From Rhizobium sp. WSM4643 (GTDB lineage Bacteria > Pseudomonadota > Alphaproteobacteria > Rhizobiales > Rhizobiaceae), in the NCBI RefSeq assembly GCF_025152745.1, contig NZ_CP104040.1, positions 4,599,501 through 4,663,500 of the forward strand: 64,000 nt of DNA, given 5' to 3'. The notes beneath the pieces were generated by a model. That model did no database searches and had not been told where the DNA came from. It saw nothing but the letters and a program-made list of their open reading frames with translations. Shown here piece by piece: positions 9,091 through 19,390 of the stretch. Made by a program: the position numbers and the translations under genes. Numbering within the stretch: position 1 is the first letter of the stretch; each line of letters starts with the position of its first letter.

Positions 9091-11823
9091 TTAGAGCGTG
9101 CGCGTGATATGCTCGACGCGGAAGCACTCGATGACGTCGCCGGCGCGCATGTCTTCGTAGTTTTCGAAGGCCATGCCGCATTCCTGACCCATCGGCACTT
9201 CGGACACTTCGTCCTTGAAGCGCTTGAGGGTCTTGAGCTTGCCTTCGTGAACGACAACGTCGTTGCGGATGAGGCGGACGCCTGCACCACGTTCGACCTT
9301 GCCTTCGACGACACGGCAGCCTGCGACCTTGCCGACCTTGGTGATGTTGAACACCTCGAGGATCTCGGCGTTGCCGATGAAGGTTTCGCGCCGTTCCGGA
9401 GACAAGAGACCCGACATCGCTGCTTTCACGTCATCCACGAGGTCGTAGATGATGTTGTAGTAGCGGATTTCGATGCCTTCGCGCTCGGCGAACTGGCGTG
9501 CCTGCGTATTCGCACGAACGTTGAAGCCGATGATGGCCGCGTTCGAGGCTTCGGCGAGCGAGATATCCGACTCGGTGATGCCGCGGCACCCCGAATGGAC
9601 GATGCGGGCGCGGACTTCGTCGGTGCCGAGCTTCTCCAGGGCGCCGGCAATCGCTTCGATCGAGCCCTGCACGTCACCCTTGATGACCAGCGGGAACTCC
9701 TTGATGCCGACGCTCTGGCGCTGCATCATCATCTGTTCCAGCGAACCGCGCTGTCCCGACTGGCGGGCAGCCGCCTTGTCGCGGGCCAGACGCTGACGAT
9801 ATTCCGAGATTTCGCGGGCACGGCTTTCGCTTTCGACGACGGCGAACTTGTCGCCGGCCTGCGGCGTGCCGGACAGACCGAGAACCTCGACCGGTGTTGC
9901 CGGACCAGCTTCCTTCACATGGTCGCCCTTGTCGGTAACGAGAGCGCGCACGCGGCCCCAGACGTCGCCGGCGACGATGATCTGGCCCGGACGCAGTGTG
10001 CCCTTCTGGACGAGCACGGTCGCGACCGAACCACGGCCACGATCGAGCTGGGCTTCGATGACAGTGCCTTCCGCGGTCCGGTTCGCATTGGCCTTGAGAT
10101 CGAGAATTTCCGCCTGCAGCAGGATCGCCTCGAGCAGCTTGTCGAGGTTCTTGCCGGTCTTGGCCGAAACCTCGACGTCAAGCACTTCGCCGCCCATGGA
10201 TTCCACGAAGACTTCGTGCTGCAGCAACTGGTTGCGGACCTTCTGCGGATCGGCCTCGTGCTTGTCGACCTTGTTGATCGCCACGATGATCGGAACACCG
10301 GCCGCCTTGGCGTGGTTGATCGATTCGATCGTCTGCGGCATCACGCTGTCGTCGGCTGCGACGACCAGGATCGCGATGTCGGTCGCCTGCGCACCGCGGG
10401 CACGCATTGCCGTGAAGGCGGCGTGGCCGGGCGTATCGATGAAGGTGATCTTCTGGCCGTTCTGCTCCACCTGGTAGGCACCGATATGCTGGGTGATGCC
10501 GCCGGCTTCGCCGGAGACCACGTTGGCATGGCGGATGGCGTCGAGCAGCGAGGTCTTGCCGTGGTCGACATGGCCCATGATGGTGACGACGGGCGGGCGC
10601 GAAACCAGTTCGCCATCGTCGTCTGACACGTTGAAGATGCCGAGTTCGACGTCGGATTCCGACACGCGCCTGACCGTATGGCCGAATTCGCCGGCGATGA
10701 GTTCGGCAAGGTCGGCGTCGATGACGTCGCCCGGCTTCATCATTTGGCCTTCCTTCATCAGGTACTTGATGACGTCGACGGCGCGTTCGGACATGCGCTG
10801 CGACAGTTCCTGAATGGTGATGGTCTCGGGCAGAACCACTTCGCGGGAGATCTTCTCGCGGGTTTCCTGCATCTGACCGCGGCGGAACTTCTCCTGCCGG
10901 CGACGCATCGCCGAGAGCGAACGACCGCGGGCATTGTCCTCGCCGTCGACGTTGGCGGTGGTGATCGTCAACTTGCCGCGACGGCGCTCTTCATCCGTCT
11001 TCGGACGAGTCGTGACCGGCTTTGCCGGTTCCGGGCGCACGACGCGGCCACGGACCGGGCCGCTGCGCGCTGCGCCACGATCGTCTTCTTCCTTTTCGTC
11101 GCGACGGCCGCGAACGGCGCCGGGGACGGCAGCGCCCGGTGCCGGACGGGCAACAGGTGCTCCAGCCGCATCGGGCCGGCGTGCGGCCGGTGCCGACGAT
11201 GCGGGCTGCTGCGGCCGTGGCGCGTCGGAGCGTGCTTCGGCCGGAGCCGGTTCTGCGGCTGCCGGTTCGGCAACAGTGGGTGCTTCAGCCTGCCGGATAG
11301 CCTCTTCAGCAGCCCGGCGGGCAGCTTCCTCCGCTTCGGCTGCCTTGCGGACAACCTCTTCGGCGGCACGGCGCTTTTCTTCCTCGGCGCGGCGGATCGC
11401 ATCCTGGGCGTCACGCGCCTGGGAGTCGGCAAGCGCGCGGCGGCGGGCGTCCATCTCTTCCGGCGACAGATGGTTCAGCACCACCGGGCGCGGACGATCG
11501 TTCTGGCGCGGCGGCTGCGGACGCTGGTTCGTCTGGTTGTTGTTGCCCTGCTGAACCCGCGGAGCCGGCTGCTGCGGACGTGCCTGCACGGGTGCGGGCG
11601 CCGGTTCGGCTGCGCGGACGGGGGCCGCCGGAGCGACGGGTGTGATCGGCTTTTCATCTTCCGGGCGCATCGGGCGCCGCTTACGGGTCTCGACGACGAC
11701 CGCCTTGGTGCGGCCTCGACCCATATCCTGGCGAACGGTACCCTGGCTCATCCCCGATGGTTTCAGGGTGAGTGTCTTTTTGCCCGCTACGCTGATTGTC
11801 TTGTCGTCGTTACTATCGGTCAT
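9091..11823 (-). CDS. infB: Translation initiation factor IF-2
   Basis: A 910-residue GTPase that brings fMet-tRNA to the 30S subunit. The first 330 or so residues are a low-complexity Ala/Pro/Arg/Glu-rich region with a long [13 protein letters not shown] helix, as in alphaproteobacteria. The G domain follows with GHVDHGKT (G1), DTPGHAAF (G3) and NKVDK (G4), then domains II, III and the fMet-tRNA-binding C-terminal domain ending in [12 protein letters not shown]. The ATG at 11823 gives [21 protein letters not shown], a typical IF-2 start. It is preceded on the same strand by ylxR and nusA and followed by rbfA. Confidence 0.96.
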   Translation of the reverse strand: MTDSNDDKTISVAGKKTLTLKPSGMSQGTVRQDMGRGRTKAVVVETRKRRPMRPEDEKPITPVAPAAPVRAAEPAPAPVQARPQQPAPRVQQGNNNQTNQRPQPPRQNDRPRPVVLNHLSPEEMDARRRALADSQARDAQDAIRRAEEEKRRAAEEVVRKAAEAEEAARRAAEEAIRQAEAPTVAEPAAAEPAPAEARSDAPRPQQPASSAPAARRPDAAGAPVARPAPGAAVPGAVRGRRDEKEEDDRGAARSGPVRGRVVRPEPAKPVTTRPKTDEERRRGKLTITTANVDGEDNARGRSLSAMRRRQEKFRRGQMQETREKISREVVLPETITIQELSQRMSERAVDVIKYLMKEGQMMKPGDVIDADLAELIAGEFGHTVRRVSESDVELGIFNVSDDDGELVSRPPVVTIMGHVDHGKTSLLDAIRHANVVSGEAGGITQHIGAYQVEQNGQKITFIDTPGHAAFTAMRARGAQATDIAILVVAADDSVMPQTIESINHAKAAGVPIIVAINKVDKHEADPQKVRNQLLQHEVFVESMGGEVLDVEVSAKTGKNLDKLLEAILLQAEILDLKANANRTAEGTVIEAQLDRGRGSVATVLVQKGTLRPGQIIVAGDVWGRVRALVTDKGDHVKEAGPATPVEVLGLSGTPQAGDKFAVVESESRAREISEYRQRLARDKAAARQSGQRGSLEQMMMQRQSVGIKEFPLVIKGDVQGSIEAIAGALEKLGTDEVRARIVHSGCRGITESDISLAEASNAAIIGFNVRANTQARQFAEREGIEIRYYNIIYDLVDDVKAAMSGLLSPERRETFIGNAEILEVFNITKVGKVAGCRVVEGKVERGAGVRLIRNDVVVHEGKLKTLKRFKDEVSEVPMGQECGMAFENYEDMRAGDVIECFRVEHITRTL

Positions 11824-11924
11824 TCGTTCCCGTTCCTTCGGACAGGGAGCGATGACTAGATCAGACCCTGTCGTTCAATACTGTCGATCAATGAGAATGG
11901 GACCGGCCGATGCCGGTGACCGTC

Positions 11925-12617
11925 TCATTGTTTTTGCCGGCCAGCGCCGCCCGCTGCCCGGGACTGACCGCCATTACGGTACTGTTCGAGCATCTTTGCG
12001 CGCTTCACTACACCTTCACCCGCCTGCCCTGCAAGCACTGCGGCATGGATAAAAGCATTCTGGCCCATCAGGCCTTCCATTTCGCTCTCCGAGAAGAGAC
12101 GGAAGGAAGGTATCTCCTCCTCGGTCTCCATTCCGAGGTGCCAGGCCTTGCGGGCCTGGTCGATTTTCCGGACGCCGTCGTCCGCTGCACCAGTCGCGTG
12201 GAACACCGCAAGCGCTGCTCCGCTTCTGACCGCGGCATCCACTTTCGAGGACCCGCTGACGAACTGGCCGGCTTTCCGCGCCATGTTCATCATCTGCATC
12301 AATTGCGCCGCCAGCAGCCGGTCGACATTCGCGCCGAGATCGTCCGCCGCCTTTACATCCGTCTTCAGCGCGCGGGCAAAGAGCTTCTTTGCCACCGCCC
12401 TGTCGACCAGCGACCGGTCGATCTTCACCCAGCATCCGCGTCCCGGAAGCTCGCGCTTCAGATCGGCGACAACTGTTCCATCGGGAGCGGCGACGAAGCG
12501 GATCAGCTCTTCCGGCGATCCGCTTTCGCGCGTCACGATGCACATGCGTCCGTTCACGTCATAACCTGCAAGATCGTCGTCCCCGAGAGGAGCGTCCGGT
12601 TCATGCGCGGTCATCAT
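11925..12617 (-). CDS. YlxR-type RNA-binding protein (DUF448 plus L7Ae-like domain)
   Basis: A 230-residue protein of the nusA-infB spacer family. The N-terminal half is a DUF448/YlxR domain (RMCIVTRESGSPEELIRFV and GRGCWVKIDRSLVDRA). The C-terminal half resembles an L7Ae/L30e-type RNA-binding fold (AARKAGQFVSGSSKVDAAVRSG-like region). The two-domain form is usual in alphaproteobacteria. Its start codon overlaps the nusA stop by four bases (ATGA), so translation is coupled. The likely role is in transcription-translation coupling or ribosome/RNase P-linked RNA binding; this is inferred from family and position. Confidence 0.85.
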   Translation of the reverse strand: MMTAHEPDAPLGDDDLAGYDVNGRMCIVTRESGSPEELIRFVAAPDGTVVADLKRELPGRGCWVKIDRSLVDRAVAKKLFARALKTDVKAADDLGANVDRLLAAQLMQMMNMARKAGQFVSGSSKVDAAVRSGAALAVFHATGAADDGVRKIDQARKAWHLGMETEEEIPSFRLFSESEMEGLMGQNAFIHAAVLAGQAGEGVVKRAKMLEQYRNGGQSRAAGGAGRQKQ

Positions 12618-14215
12618 GCTTCTTGTTCGGCTTCGGTGACCTCTTCTTCGGTCCCCTTCGCCAGGTCCTCTTGCGTGATCCAGCCAGCCGAAAGGCGGGC
12701 CTGGACGATCATCTGTTCTGCTTCGACGCGCGAGACGTCGAACTTCGAGAACAGCCCTTCGAACTTCTTCGTTTCACCGTTCTTGCGTTCCGACCAGCCG
12801 ACGAGATCGTCGGCAGCGCAGCCGGCAAAGTCTTCGATCGTCTTGATGCCATCTTCGCCGAGCGCCACCATCATCTGGGCGGTCATGCCGTTAATTTCAC
12901 GCAGTTCGTCCTGGACACCGAGCGCCTTGCGCTTCTCGTCCATCTCGGCTTCGAGACGCTCGAGGAATTCGCGGGCACGCTGCTGGATTTCCTGCGCCGT
13001 CTCCTCGTCGAAACCGTCGATCGAAGAGATTTCATCGAGATCGACATAAGCCAGCTCTTCAACCGCGGCAAAACCTTCCGAAGCCAAAACCTGGCCGACC
13101 ATCTCGTCGACATCGAGCGAATCCATGAACAGGTTGGTGCGCTCGTTGAATTCCTTCTGGCGGCGCTCCGATTCCTCGGCCTCCGTCATGATGTCGATAT
13201 CCCAGCCGGTCAGCTGCGAGGCGAGGCGGACGTTCTGGCCGCGGCGGCCGATCGCAAGCGACAGCTGCTCGTCGGGAACGACGACTTCGATACGCTCGGC
13301 ATCCTCGTCGAGAACGACCTTGGCGACTTCGGCCGGCTGGAGCGCGTTGACGACGAAGGTCGCCGGGTCCTGGCTCCACGGGATGATGTCGATCTTCTCG
13401 CCCTGGAGCTCGCCGACCACGGCCTGGACGCGCGAGCCGCGCATCCCGACGCAGGCTCCGACCGGATCGATCGAGCTGTCGTTCGAGATCACCGCGATCT
13501 TGGCGCGCGAACCCGGATCACGGGCGACCGACTTCACCTGGATGATGCCGTCGTAAATCTCCGGCACTTCCATGGTGAAGAGTTTCACCATGAACTGCGG
13601 ATGCGTGCGCGACAGGAAGATCTGCGGGCCGCGCTGCTCGCGACGGACGTCATAGACGTATGCACGGACGCGATCGCCATAGCGGACGTTTTCGCGCGGG
13701 ATCATTTCGTCGCGGCGGATGATGCCTTCGCCACGGCCGAGATCGACGATGACGTTGCCGTATTCGACGCGCTTGACGGTACCGTTGACGATTTCGCCGA
13801 CGCGATCCTTGAATTCGTCGAACTGGCGGTCACGCTCGGCTTCGCGGACCTTCTGGACGATCACCTGCTTGGCCGACTGTGCGGCGATGCGGCCGAAATC
13901 CATCGGCGGCAGCGGGTCGGCGATGAAATCGCCGAGTGCGGCGTCCGGGTTGCGGTCGCGGGCCAGCTCCAGCGGGATCTGCGTCGAATAATCCTCGGCC
14001 TTGTCGACGACTTCGAGCAGGCGCTGCAGGCGGATTTCGCCGGTCTTCGGGTTGATGTCGGCCCGGATGTTCGACTCGGTGCCGTAACGGGAGCGTGCCG
14101 CCTTCTGGATGGCATCGGCCATTGCGGCCAGCACGATCTCGCGGTCGATGACTTTTTCGCGCGCCACTGCATCTGCGATCTGCAGAAGTTCGAGCCGGTT
14201 CGCACTGACTGCCAT
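12614..14215 (-). CDS. nusA: Transcription elongation/termination factor NusA
   Basis: A 533-residue NusA that binds RNA polymerase and nascent RNA and tunes pausing, termination and antitermination. Domains in order: N-terminal polymerase-binding domain (about 1-130), S1 domain ([21 protein letters not shown]), two KH domains ([23 protein letters not shown] and [16 protein letters not shown]), then a C-terminal acidic-repeat-like region with helix-hairpin-helix features and a Glu-rich tail. Start ATG at 14215. The final codons overlap ylxR by 4 bases. Second gene of the rimP-nusA-ylxR-infB-rbfA-truB operon. Confidence 0.96.
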   Translation of the reverse strand: MAVSANRLELLQIADAVAREKVIDREIVLAAMADAIQKAARSRYGTESNIRADINPKTGEIRLQRLLEVVDKAEDYSTQIPLELARDRNPDAALGDFIADPLPPMDFGRIAAQSAKQVIVQKVREAERDRQFDEFKDRVGEIVNGTVKRVEYGNVIVDLGRGEGIIRRDEMIPRENVRYGDRVRAYVYDVRREQRGPQIFLSRTHPQFMVKLFTMEVPEIYDGIIQVKSVARDPGSRAKIAVISNDSSIDPVGACVGMRGSRVQAVVGELQGEKIDIIPWSQDPATFVVNALQPAEVAKVVLDEDAERIEVVVPDEQLSLAIGRRGQNVRLASQLTGWDIDIMTEAEESERRQKEFNERTNLFMDSLDVDEMVGQVLASEGFAAVEELAYVDLDEISSIDGFDEETAQEIQQRAREFLERLEAEMDEKRKALGVQDELREINGMTAQMMVALGEDGIKTIEDFAGCAADDLVGWSERKNGETKKFEGLFSKFDVSRVEAEQMIVQARLSAGWITQEDLAKGTEEEVTEAEQEA

Positions 14216-14274
14216 TGTCTTGTTTCTCCGTCTTTACTCCAGGGTTCCCGTCCCTGGAGCGGTCTGTTGATCGG

Positions 14275-14868
14275 TTATTCTTCGTCCGCTTCGTTCTGGT
14301 TGGCGGCCTGGGCTTTCGCCAGCTTGTCGGCCCGCAACGCATCGCGGATCAGGTCGTCGGTCAGAATGAGCTTCGCATCGCTAAGCGCCGTGAAGGGAAT
14401 GGTGACCTTCTGCTCTTCCCCATAGGCAACCTGGTCACGCTCGAGCGTGAAACCATCTGCGCCTGCTTCGACGATCTTGCCGCGGAAGCGCTTGCGATTG
14501 TCGATCAAGATCGACGTCTCGCATTTCACAAGGTGGCCCTGCCAGCGGACGAAATCGGATTTCCGCACCATCGGACGGTCGATGCCGGGCGAAGACACCT
14601 CCAGATGATACTCTTTATCGATCGGATCTTCCACATCGAGGACGGGAGAAATCGCCATCGAGACTTCTTCGCAATCCTGAACCGACATCGTGCCGTCGTT
14701 GCGTTCGGCCATAACCTGCATCGTCGCGCCGTTCTGGTTCAGCATCCGGACGCGGATAAGCCTAAAGCCAATGCCGACGAGAACGGGTTCGATGATATCG
14801 GCAAGACGCTGGTCGAGCCCGGTTTCAGTAATCAGCCGCGGCTCAAGTTCGTTGTCTGCGTTTGTCAT
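14275..14868 (-). CDS. rimP: RimP, 30S ribosome maturation factor
   Basis: A 197-residue RimP (formerly YhbC/P15A) needed for 30S subunit assembly. Family segments are visible: [22 protein letters not shown], the DCEEVS...PVLDVEDPI region and [18 protein letters not shown] start at the ATG at 14868 ([12 protein letters not shown]). The frame is open much further upstream but that part covers the leader terminator and the promoter. It is the first gene of the nusA-infB operon, with a visible sigma70-type promoter and an intrinsic terminator in its leader. Confidence 0.93.
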   Translation of the reverse strand: MTNADNELEPRLITETGLDQRLADIIEPVLVGIGFRLIRVRMLNQNGATMQVMAERNDGTMSVQDCEEVSMAISPVLDVEDPIDKEYHLEVSSPGIDRPMVRKSDFVRWQGHLVKCETSILIDNRKRFRGKIVEAGADGFTLERDQVAYGEEQKVTIPFTALSDAKLILTDDLIRDALRADKLAKAQAANQNEADEE

Positions 14869-14922
14869 GTCCGACAAGCGGTGCGCTCCTCGCAATTTCA
14901 TGCTGTTTAAGCGATCGCGGTA

Positions 14923-14955
14923 ATAAAAAAGAGCGGGTCCTTGCGGCCCACTCTT
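14923..14955 (-). terminator. Leader terminator (attenuator) ahead of rimP
   Basis: On the minus strand AAGAGTGGGCC folds against GGACCCGCTCTT (GCAA loop, one mismatch) and runs into TTTTTT. It lies between the candidate promoter and the rimP start, so it would stop transcripts before the operon. An attenuation-type leader ahead of rimP has been proposed for other bacteria. Conditional read-through here is inference. Confidence 0.75.
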
Positions 14956-14981
14956 CATCAAGCGATCAAGAATTTGAGAGG

Positions 14982-15010
14982 CATATAGTCGGGTTTTTCC
15001 GAAATTGCAA
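14982..15010 (-). promoter_or_regulatory. Sigma70-type promoter of the rimP-nusA-infB operon
   Basis: On the minus strand -35 TTGCAA (15005-15010), a 17-base spacer, and -10 TATATG (14982-14987). The predicted start is near 14975, giving a leader of about 107 bases that contains the attenuator-like terminator. Confidence 0.7.
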
Positions 15011-15121
15011 GGTCTGCGACAGATTCGGCCGATTCGCTCCGGTGACGTGATCAGGCCTATGGCCAGCGCCGGTCTTGCGCATATATTGCCGTTGGCGCGC
15101 AATAACAAAAGCGGAGAAATC

Positions 15122-16753
15122 GTGGCCTACACTTCGTCGACATTGGCGCCTTTGCGGCACGATACCTACCGCACCATCTGGTTCGCGAGCCTTTCTTCGA
15201 ATTTCGGCGGCCTGATCCAGGCGGTGGGCGCCGCCTGGATGATGACGACGATCACCGCGTCGGAGGACATGGTTGCGCTGGTACAGACCTCGACGGCGCT
15301 GCCGATCATGTTGTTTTCGCTGATATCGGGTGCGCTGGCCGACAATTATGACCGCCGCCGGGTCATGCTGACGGCGCAGTGCATGATGCTCACCGTCTCG
15401 GCGCTGCTGACGGCCTCGGCCCTGCTCGGCTGGATCACGCCCTGGCTGCTGCTCTTCTTCACCTTCCTGATCGGCTGCGGCACCGCGCTCAACAATCCCT
15501 CCTGGCAGGCCTCGGTCGGCGACATGGTGCCGCGTGCCGACCTGCCGGGTGCGGTCACGTTGAACAGCATGGGTTTCAACATCACCCGCAGCGTCGGCCC
15601 GGCAATCGGCGGCGTCATCGTCGCCGCTGCCGGCGCGGCCGCGGCTTTCGCGGTTAACACGCTGAGTTACCTCGCCTTGATCTATGCCCTGTTGCGCTGG
15701 CGGCCAGCCGCGCCCGTCTCGACCCTGCCGCGGGAGGCGCTCGGCAGCGCCATCTTCGCCGGCCTGCGTTACGTCTCGATGTCGCCCAATCTCGAAAAGG
15801 TCCTCGTCAGAGGGCTGCTCTTCGGCATCGGCGCCAGCTCGATCCTGGCGCTGCTGCCGGTCGTCGCCCTCGATCTCGTTGCCGGCGGGCCGCTGACCTA
15901 TGGTTTCATGCTCGGCGCCTTCGGTATCGGCGCAATCGGCGGTGCCGTGCTGAATGCCAGGCTTCGCCAAGTGCTTTCCAGCGAGATGATCGTCCGCCTG
16001 TCCTTTGCCGGCTTCGCATTGAGCGCAGTCATCGCAGCCGTGAGCCCAAGTGCCGTCCTGACCTCCGCCGGGCTGCTCGTTTCCGGCGCCTGCTGGGTCT
16101 CTGCACTTTCGCTGTTCAATACCATCGTCCAGCTTTCGACGCCGCGCTGGGTGGTCGGCCGGGCGCTGTCGCTCTACCAGACCGTCACCTTCGGCGGCAT
16201 CGCCGGCGGCAGCTGGCTGTGGGGCGTTGCTGCGGATCGCTACGGCGTCGCCGATGCGCTGCTGATGTCATCCGTCGTCATGCTGCTCGGCATCGCCATC
16301 GGCCTGCGCTTTTCCATGCCGGCCTTCGCCTCGCTCAACCTCGACCCGCTGAACCGCTTCACCGAACCGGCCCTCAGTCTCGACATCACGCCGCGCAGCG
16401 GCCCGATCGTCATCCAGGTCGATTACGAGATCGGAGATGACGACCTGGCCGAGTTCATGGAATTGATGGGCGAACGCCGCCGTATCCGCATCCGCGACGG
16501 CGCTCGCAACTGGGCGCTGATGCGTGATCTCGAAAATCCCAGCCTTTGGACGGAAACCTACCACACGCCGACCTGGGTCGAATACATAAGACACAACCAG
16601 CGGCGCACGCAGGCCGATGCCGAAAACACCGACAGGCTTCGTGCGCTTCACCGCGGCGAAGGTCCGCTGCATGTCCACCGCATGATCGAACGCCAGGCCA
16701 TTCCGCCGGGCGACGACGTCTTCCACAAGGCGCCGATCGATCTGCATCATTGA
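15122..16753 (+). CDS. MFS exporter with C-terminal soluble domain
   Basis: A 543-residue major facilitator of the MFS_3 / enterobactin-exporter-like (EntS) group. About 12 hydrophobic segments span residues 20-410, and the loop-2 MFS motif is in [13 protein letters not shown]. The last 120 or so residues are soluble and start with an [10 protein letters not shown] strand, resembling an antibiotic-biosynthesis-monooxygenase-like ferredoxin fold; it carries several Trp, Arg and His. I choose the GTG at 15122 because GGAG lies at good distance upstream. An in-frame ATG at 15059 is possible but has a weak ribosome-binding site. The substrate is unknown. A GNAT gene follows 8 bases later and may be co-transcribed. 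Confidence 0.82.
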   Translation: MAYTSSTLAPLRHDTYRTIWFASLSSNFGGLIQAVGAAWMMTTITASEDMVALVQTSTALPIMLFSLISGALADNYDRRRVMLTAQCMMLTVSALLTASALLGWITPWLLLFFTFLIGCGTALNNPSWQASVGDMVPRADLPGAVTLNSMGFNITRSVGPAIGGVIVAAAGAAAAFAVNTLSYLALIYALLRWRPAAPVSTLPREALGSAIFAGLRYVSMSPNLEKVLVRGLLFGIGASSILALLPVVALDLVAGGPLTYGFMLGAFGIGAIGGAVLNARLRQVLSSEMIVRLSFAGFALSAVIAAVSPSAVLTSAGLLVSGACWVSALSLFNTIVQLSTPRWVVGRALSLYQTVTFGGIAGGSWLWGVAADRYGVADALLMSSVVMLLGIAIGLRFSMPAFASLNLDPLNRFTEPALSLDITPRSGPIVIQVDYEIGDDDLAEFMELMGERRRIRIRDGARNWALMRDLENPSLWTETYHTPTWVEYIRHNQRRTQADAENTDRLRALHRGEGPLHVHRMIERQAIPPGDDVFHKAPIDLHH

Positions 16754-16761
16754 GACCAGCT

Positions 16762-17232
16762 ATGCAGAGATCAAGCATGTGTAGATTCAGGCTCGCCCGC
16801 CAATCCGATCTTGCCGCCATCGTCCGGCTTCTGGCCGATGACGATCTCGGCGGCAGCAGGGAGATCGTTTCGGATACTGTCGACGCGCGTTATCTCTCGG
16901 CCTTTGCCGCGATCGAGGCTGATGCCAATCAGCTTCTGGCCGTCGCAACCGACGCGGCCGATCGGGTCGTCGGCTGTTTGCAGCTGAGCTTTGTTCCCGG
17001 CCTTTCGAGGACGGGCATGTGGCGCGGCCAGATCGAAAGCGTGCGTGTCGCAAGCGATCTTCGCGGCTCTGGCCTCGGCGCGCAATTCATCGAATGGGCG
17101 ATCGCCCAATGCGCCGAGCGCGGCTGCGGCCTCGTGCAGCTGACATCGGACAAGACGCGAGGGGATGCGATCCGCTTTTACGAGAGGCTCGGTTTCGTCG
17201 CCAGCCATGAAGGCTTGAAACGCACTCTGTGA
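16762..17232 (+). CDS. GNAT-family N-acetyltransferase
   Basis: A 156-residue GCN5-related acetyltransferase. The acetyl-CoA pyrophosphate loop is in VASDLRGSGLGAQFIEWAI (R/Q-x-x-G-x-G/A form), and the C-terminal SDKTRGDAIRFYERLGFVASHEG is the typical motif-B segment. The start may be the ATG at 16762 or the second ATG at 16777 (MCRFRLARQSDL). It follows the MFS gene by 8 bases, so the two are probably one transcript. The acceptor (amino acid, peptide or small amine) cannot be told from sequence. Confidence 0.85.
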   Translation: MQRSSMCRFRLARQSDLAAIVRLLADDDLGGSREIVSDTVDARYLSAFAAIEADANQLLAVATDAADRVVGCLQLSFVPGLSRTGMWRGQIESVRVASDLRGSGLGAQFIEWAIAQCAERGCGLVQLTSDKTRGDAIRFYERLGFVASHEGLKRTL

Positions 17233-17238
17233 AGCTGG

Positions 17239-18507
17239 TTACTTCAGCTTGCCCTTCATCGCAGCCTCGGGAAAACATGTCGGTTTCATGCCGTTCTTTG
17301 CCTGCCACTGGCCGATCGAGCGCCGCGTCTTGTAGCCCGGCAGACCGTCGGAGCCGCCGACATCATAGCCCTGCCGTTCCAGCGCCTTCTGCATGGCGGC
17401 GACGTCCGAGCGCAGCATCTTGCCGACATCGCCCCATCTGCCCTGGAAGGCGCCGCCATTATAGGCGATCCGGTCGGCGAGATTGCCGATATAGAGCGCG
17501 TAGAGATCGGAATTATTGTATTCCTTGATGATGTAGAAATTCGGCGTGACGATGAATTCCGGCCCGTCGCGGCCGGCGGGCACCAGCATCATGCCCTCAG
17601 CCTTCATCTCGCCTGAGGGAAAGCCTTTGCCGGAGCTGCGGTCGATGCCGAGCGAGGCCCAGTGCGACAGCGGCTTTGCCAGATCGGGTCCCTCCTGCGC
17701 GCAGGAAACCGCCTCCGGTATCGACACCTCGAAGCCCCAGTCGCGGTCGCGCTGCCAGCCTTTCTTGACCAGAAAATTGGCGATCGAGGCGAGCGTATCG
17801 GGCACCGACGTCCAGATATTGCGGTGGCCGTCGCCGTCGAAATCGACGGCATATTTCAGATAACTCGTCGGCATGAACTGCGGTTGGCCGAGCGCGCCGG
17901 CCCATGACCCCTTGAAATCGGCAGGTGTGACGTCGCCGACGTCGAGAATATGGAGTGCGGCCACCAGCTCGGTGCGGAACATCTCCTTGCGCGTCGACAT
18001 GAAGGCCTTGGTCGCCAGCACCTCGATCGCCGAATTCGGGATCTTCGCCGCACCGAAGCCGGTCTCCCGGCCCCAGATGGCCAGCACGATCGAGCCCGGC
18101 ACGCCATAGGTCTTCTCGATCCGTTTCAGCGTCGAGCCGTATTGGGCGGCAAAGCCGCGCCCGGTTGCGGCAAGTCGCTTCAGATGGTCCTCGTTGAAAT
18201 AGGGAGCGGGCGAGGAAAATTCGGCCTGCGTCTGCTTCTGCTCCTTTGGCGGCGGGAAACCCGGCGGAGCGAGATCGGGCAGGTTCCAGTTCAGCGTGAT
18301 GCCGGAGAAAGCGGCTTGAAAGACCTTCTCCGAAATGCCGTTCGCCTTCGCCTCCGGCCAGAGGTCGCTCTGCACCCATTTCTCGAACTGCGCCTCGACA
18401 TCGGTTTTGGAGGCGGCGAGGGCGGGCAGAGGCATCAGAGCGGTTACGAGTATAAAGATAGACGAGATGACCTGCCGCGGCCCACCCCCCTCTGCCCTGC
18501 CGGGCAT
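17239..18507 (-). CDS. MltB-family lytic murein transglycosylase
   Basis: A lytic transglycosylase that cleaves the MurNAc-GlcNAc bond with formation of 1,6-anhydro-MurNAc. An SLT_2 domain (catalytic Glu in WGRETGFGA, then LGQPQFMPTSYLKYAVDFDGDG) is followed by a C-terminal PG_binding_1 domain (LERQGYDVGGSDGLPGYKTRRSIGQWQ). A hydrophobic signal segment (SSIFILVTALMPLPALAA) targets it to the periplasm. The start is uncertain: the ATG at 18507 lies inside a palindromic repeat whose G-run sits directly against it, and no standard start exists between there and the signal peptide core. An ATG at 18678 is also open but the intervening peptide is repeat-encoded. recR ends 7 bases from that upstream ATG. 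Confidence 0.85.
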   Translation of the reverse strand: MPGRAEGGGPRQVISSIFILVTALMPLPALAASKTDVEAQFEKWVQSDLWPEAKANGISEKVFQAAFSGITLNWNLPDLAPPGFPPPKEQKQTQAEFSSPAPYFNEDHLKRLAATGRGFAAQYGSTLKRIEKTYGVPGSIVLAIWGRETGFGAAKIPNSAIEVLATKAFMSTRKEMFRTELVAALHILDVGDVTPADFKGSWAGALGQPQFMPTSYLKYAVDFDGDGHRNIWTSVPDTLASIANFLVKKGWQRDRDWGFEVSIPEAVSCAQEGPDLAKPLSHWASLGIDRSSGKGFPSGEMKAEGMMLVPAGRDGPEFIVTPNFYIIKEYNNSDLYALYIGNLADRIAYNGGAFQGRWGDVGKMLRSDVAAMQKALERQGYDVGGSDGLPGYKTRRSIGQWQAKNGMKPTCFPEAAMKGKLK

Positions 18508-18664
18508 CTCCCCCACAGGGGGGGAGATCGGAAACAGGCGATGCTTTGCCCTTAGCAACCGTCGCACGTACTGAAGCGTCGAAACGCGAGGAACGGATGA
18601 GCGTGCCTCTGGCCGATCTCCCCCCTTGTGGGGGAGATGCCCGGCAGGGCAGAGGGGGGTGTGA
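18474..18664. repeat. Large inverted repeat at the 5' end of the transglycosylase gene
   Basis: Two near-identical arms of about 50 bp in opposite orientation: one around 18480-18530 (CCCACCCCCCTCTGCCCTGC onward) and one around 18612-18662 (its complement, ending GCAGAGGGGGG), about 80 bases apart. Each arm also holds a smaller palindrome of the form ATCTCCCCC...GGGGGAGAT. The sequence resembles a repeat common in Rhizobium and Sinorhizobium genomes. The left arm supplies the candidate ATG of the transglycosylase. Confidence 0.8.
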
Positions 18665-18684
18665 TGCAACATATGCAAGCCTCC

Positions 18685-19290
18685 CTATATCACCGTCCGC
18701 GCCCGAAGTGCCGCTGCGAGCGTGCCCTCGTCGAGATAGTCGAGCTCGCCGCCGACCGGTACGCCATGCGCCAGCCGGGTGATCTTCACGTCCAGCCCCT
18801 GCAGCTGGTCGGTGATGTAATGCGCGGTCGTCTGTCCCTCGACGGTGGCATTGACCGCGATAATCAGTTCCCGGATGCCGCCTTCGCCGATCCGGTCGAC
18901 CAGTCCGCGAATATTGAGATCGTCGGGCCCGATGCCGTCGAGCGGCGATAGCGTGCCGCCGAGCACATGATAGGCGGCGTTCATCGCGCCTGCCCGCTCC
19001 AGCGCCCAGAGGTCCGATACGTCCTCGACGACGATGATGATGGATTGATCACGCTGCGTGTCGGTGCAGACGGTGCAGGGATCGACGGTATCGACATTGC
19101 CGCAGCGCGAGCAGATCTTCACCTTGTCATAGGCCTCGCCCATCGCATTCGACAGCGGGCCGAGCAGCTGATCCTTCTTCTTGATCAGATGCAGTGCCGC
19201 CCGGCGCGCCGAGCGCGGCCCGAGGCCCGGCACCTTCGCCAGAAGCTGGATGAGTTTTTCGATTTCGGGTCCGGTGACTCGTTTTGCCAT
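18685..19290 (-). CDS. recR: Recombination protein RecR
   Basis: A 201-residue RecR that works with RecF/RecO to load RecA at gaps. The helix-hairpin-helix N-terminus ([19 protein letters not shown]), the four-Cys zinc finger ([16 protein letters not shown]) and the Toprim domain ([33 protein letters not shown]) are all present. Start ATG at 19290. Together with dnaX and ybaB, found 0.7-3 kb away on the same strand, it forms the conserved dnaX-ybaB-recR neighbourhood. Here that neighbourhood is interrupted by an oppositely oriented MOSC gene. Confidence 0.96.
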   Translation of the reverse strand: MAKRVTGPEIEKLIQLLAKVPGLGPRSARRAALHLIKKKDQLLGPLSNAMGEAYDKVKICSRCGNVDTVDPCTVCTDTQRDQSIIIVVEDVSDLWALERAGAMNAAYHVLGGTLSPLDGIGPDDLNIRGLVDRIGEGGIRELIIAVNATVEGQTTAHYITDQLQGLDVKITRLAHGVPVGGELDYLDEGTLAAALRARTVI

Positions 19291-19362
19291 GCGCCGTTCT
19301 TAACTGATATGGAACGAAAACGGAATCGCGGAAGGATCGCCCATCCGATGAAAATCCTGGCC

Positions 19363-19390
19363 TTGTGCACTGGCAATTGTGCACCGGCAA
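19363..19390 (+). repeat. 14-bp tandem duplication in the MOSC gene start
   Basis: TTGTGCACTGGCAA at 19363-19376 is directly followed by TTGTGCACCGGCAA at 19377-19390 (one mismatch). Removing one copy joins MKILALCTGN to the body PERLPGKS in one frame. Confidence 0.9.

Noticed and set aside
9031..10626. Long plus-strand open frame (531 codons) opposite infB
   Set aside because: It lies antisense to the IF-2 G domain and has the composition expected from the complement of a GC-rich gene.
12389..14425. Long plus-strand open frame (678 codons) opposite nusA
   Set aside because: Antisense to nusA and ylxR, no recognisable motif. It is a by-product of high GC and codon bias.
18474..18664. Two inverted arms read as a possible insertion-sequence pair or CRISPR-like repeat
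   Set aside because: Only two arms, in opposite orientation, with no spacers and no transposase. It fits a palindromic intergenic repeat instead.
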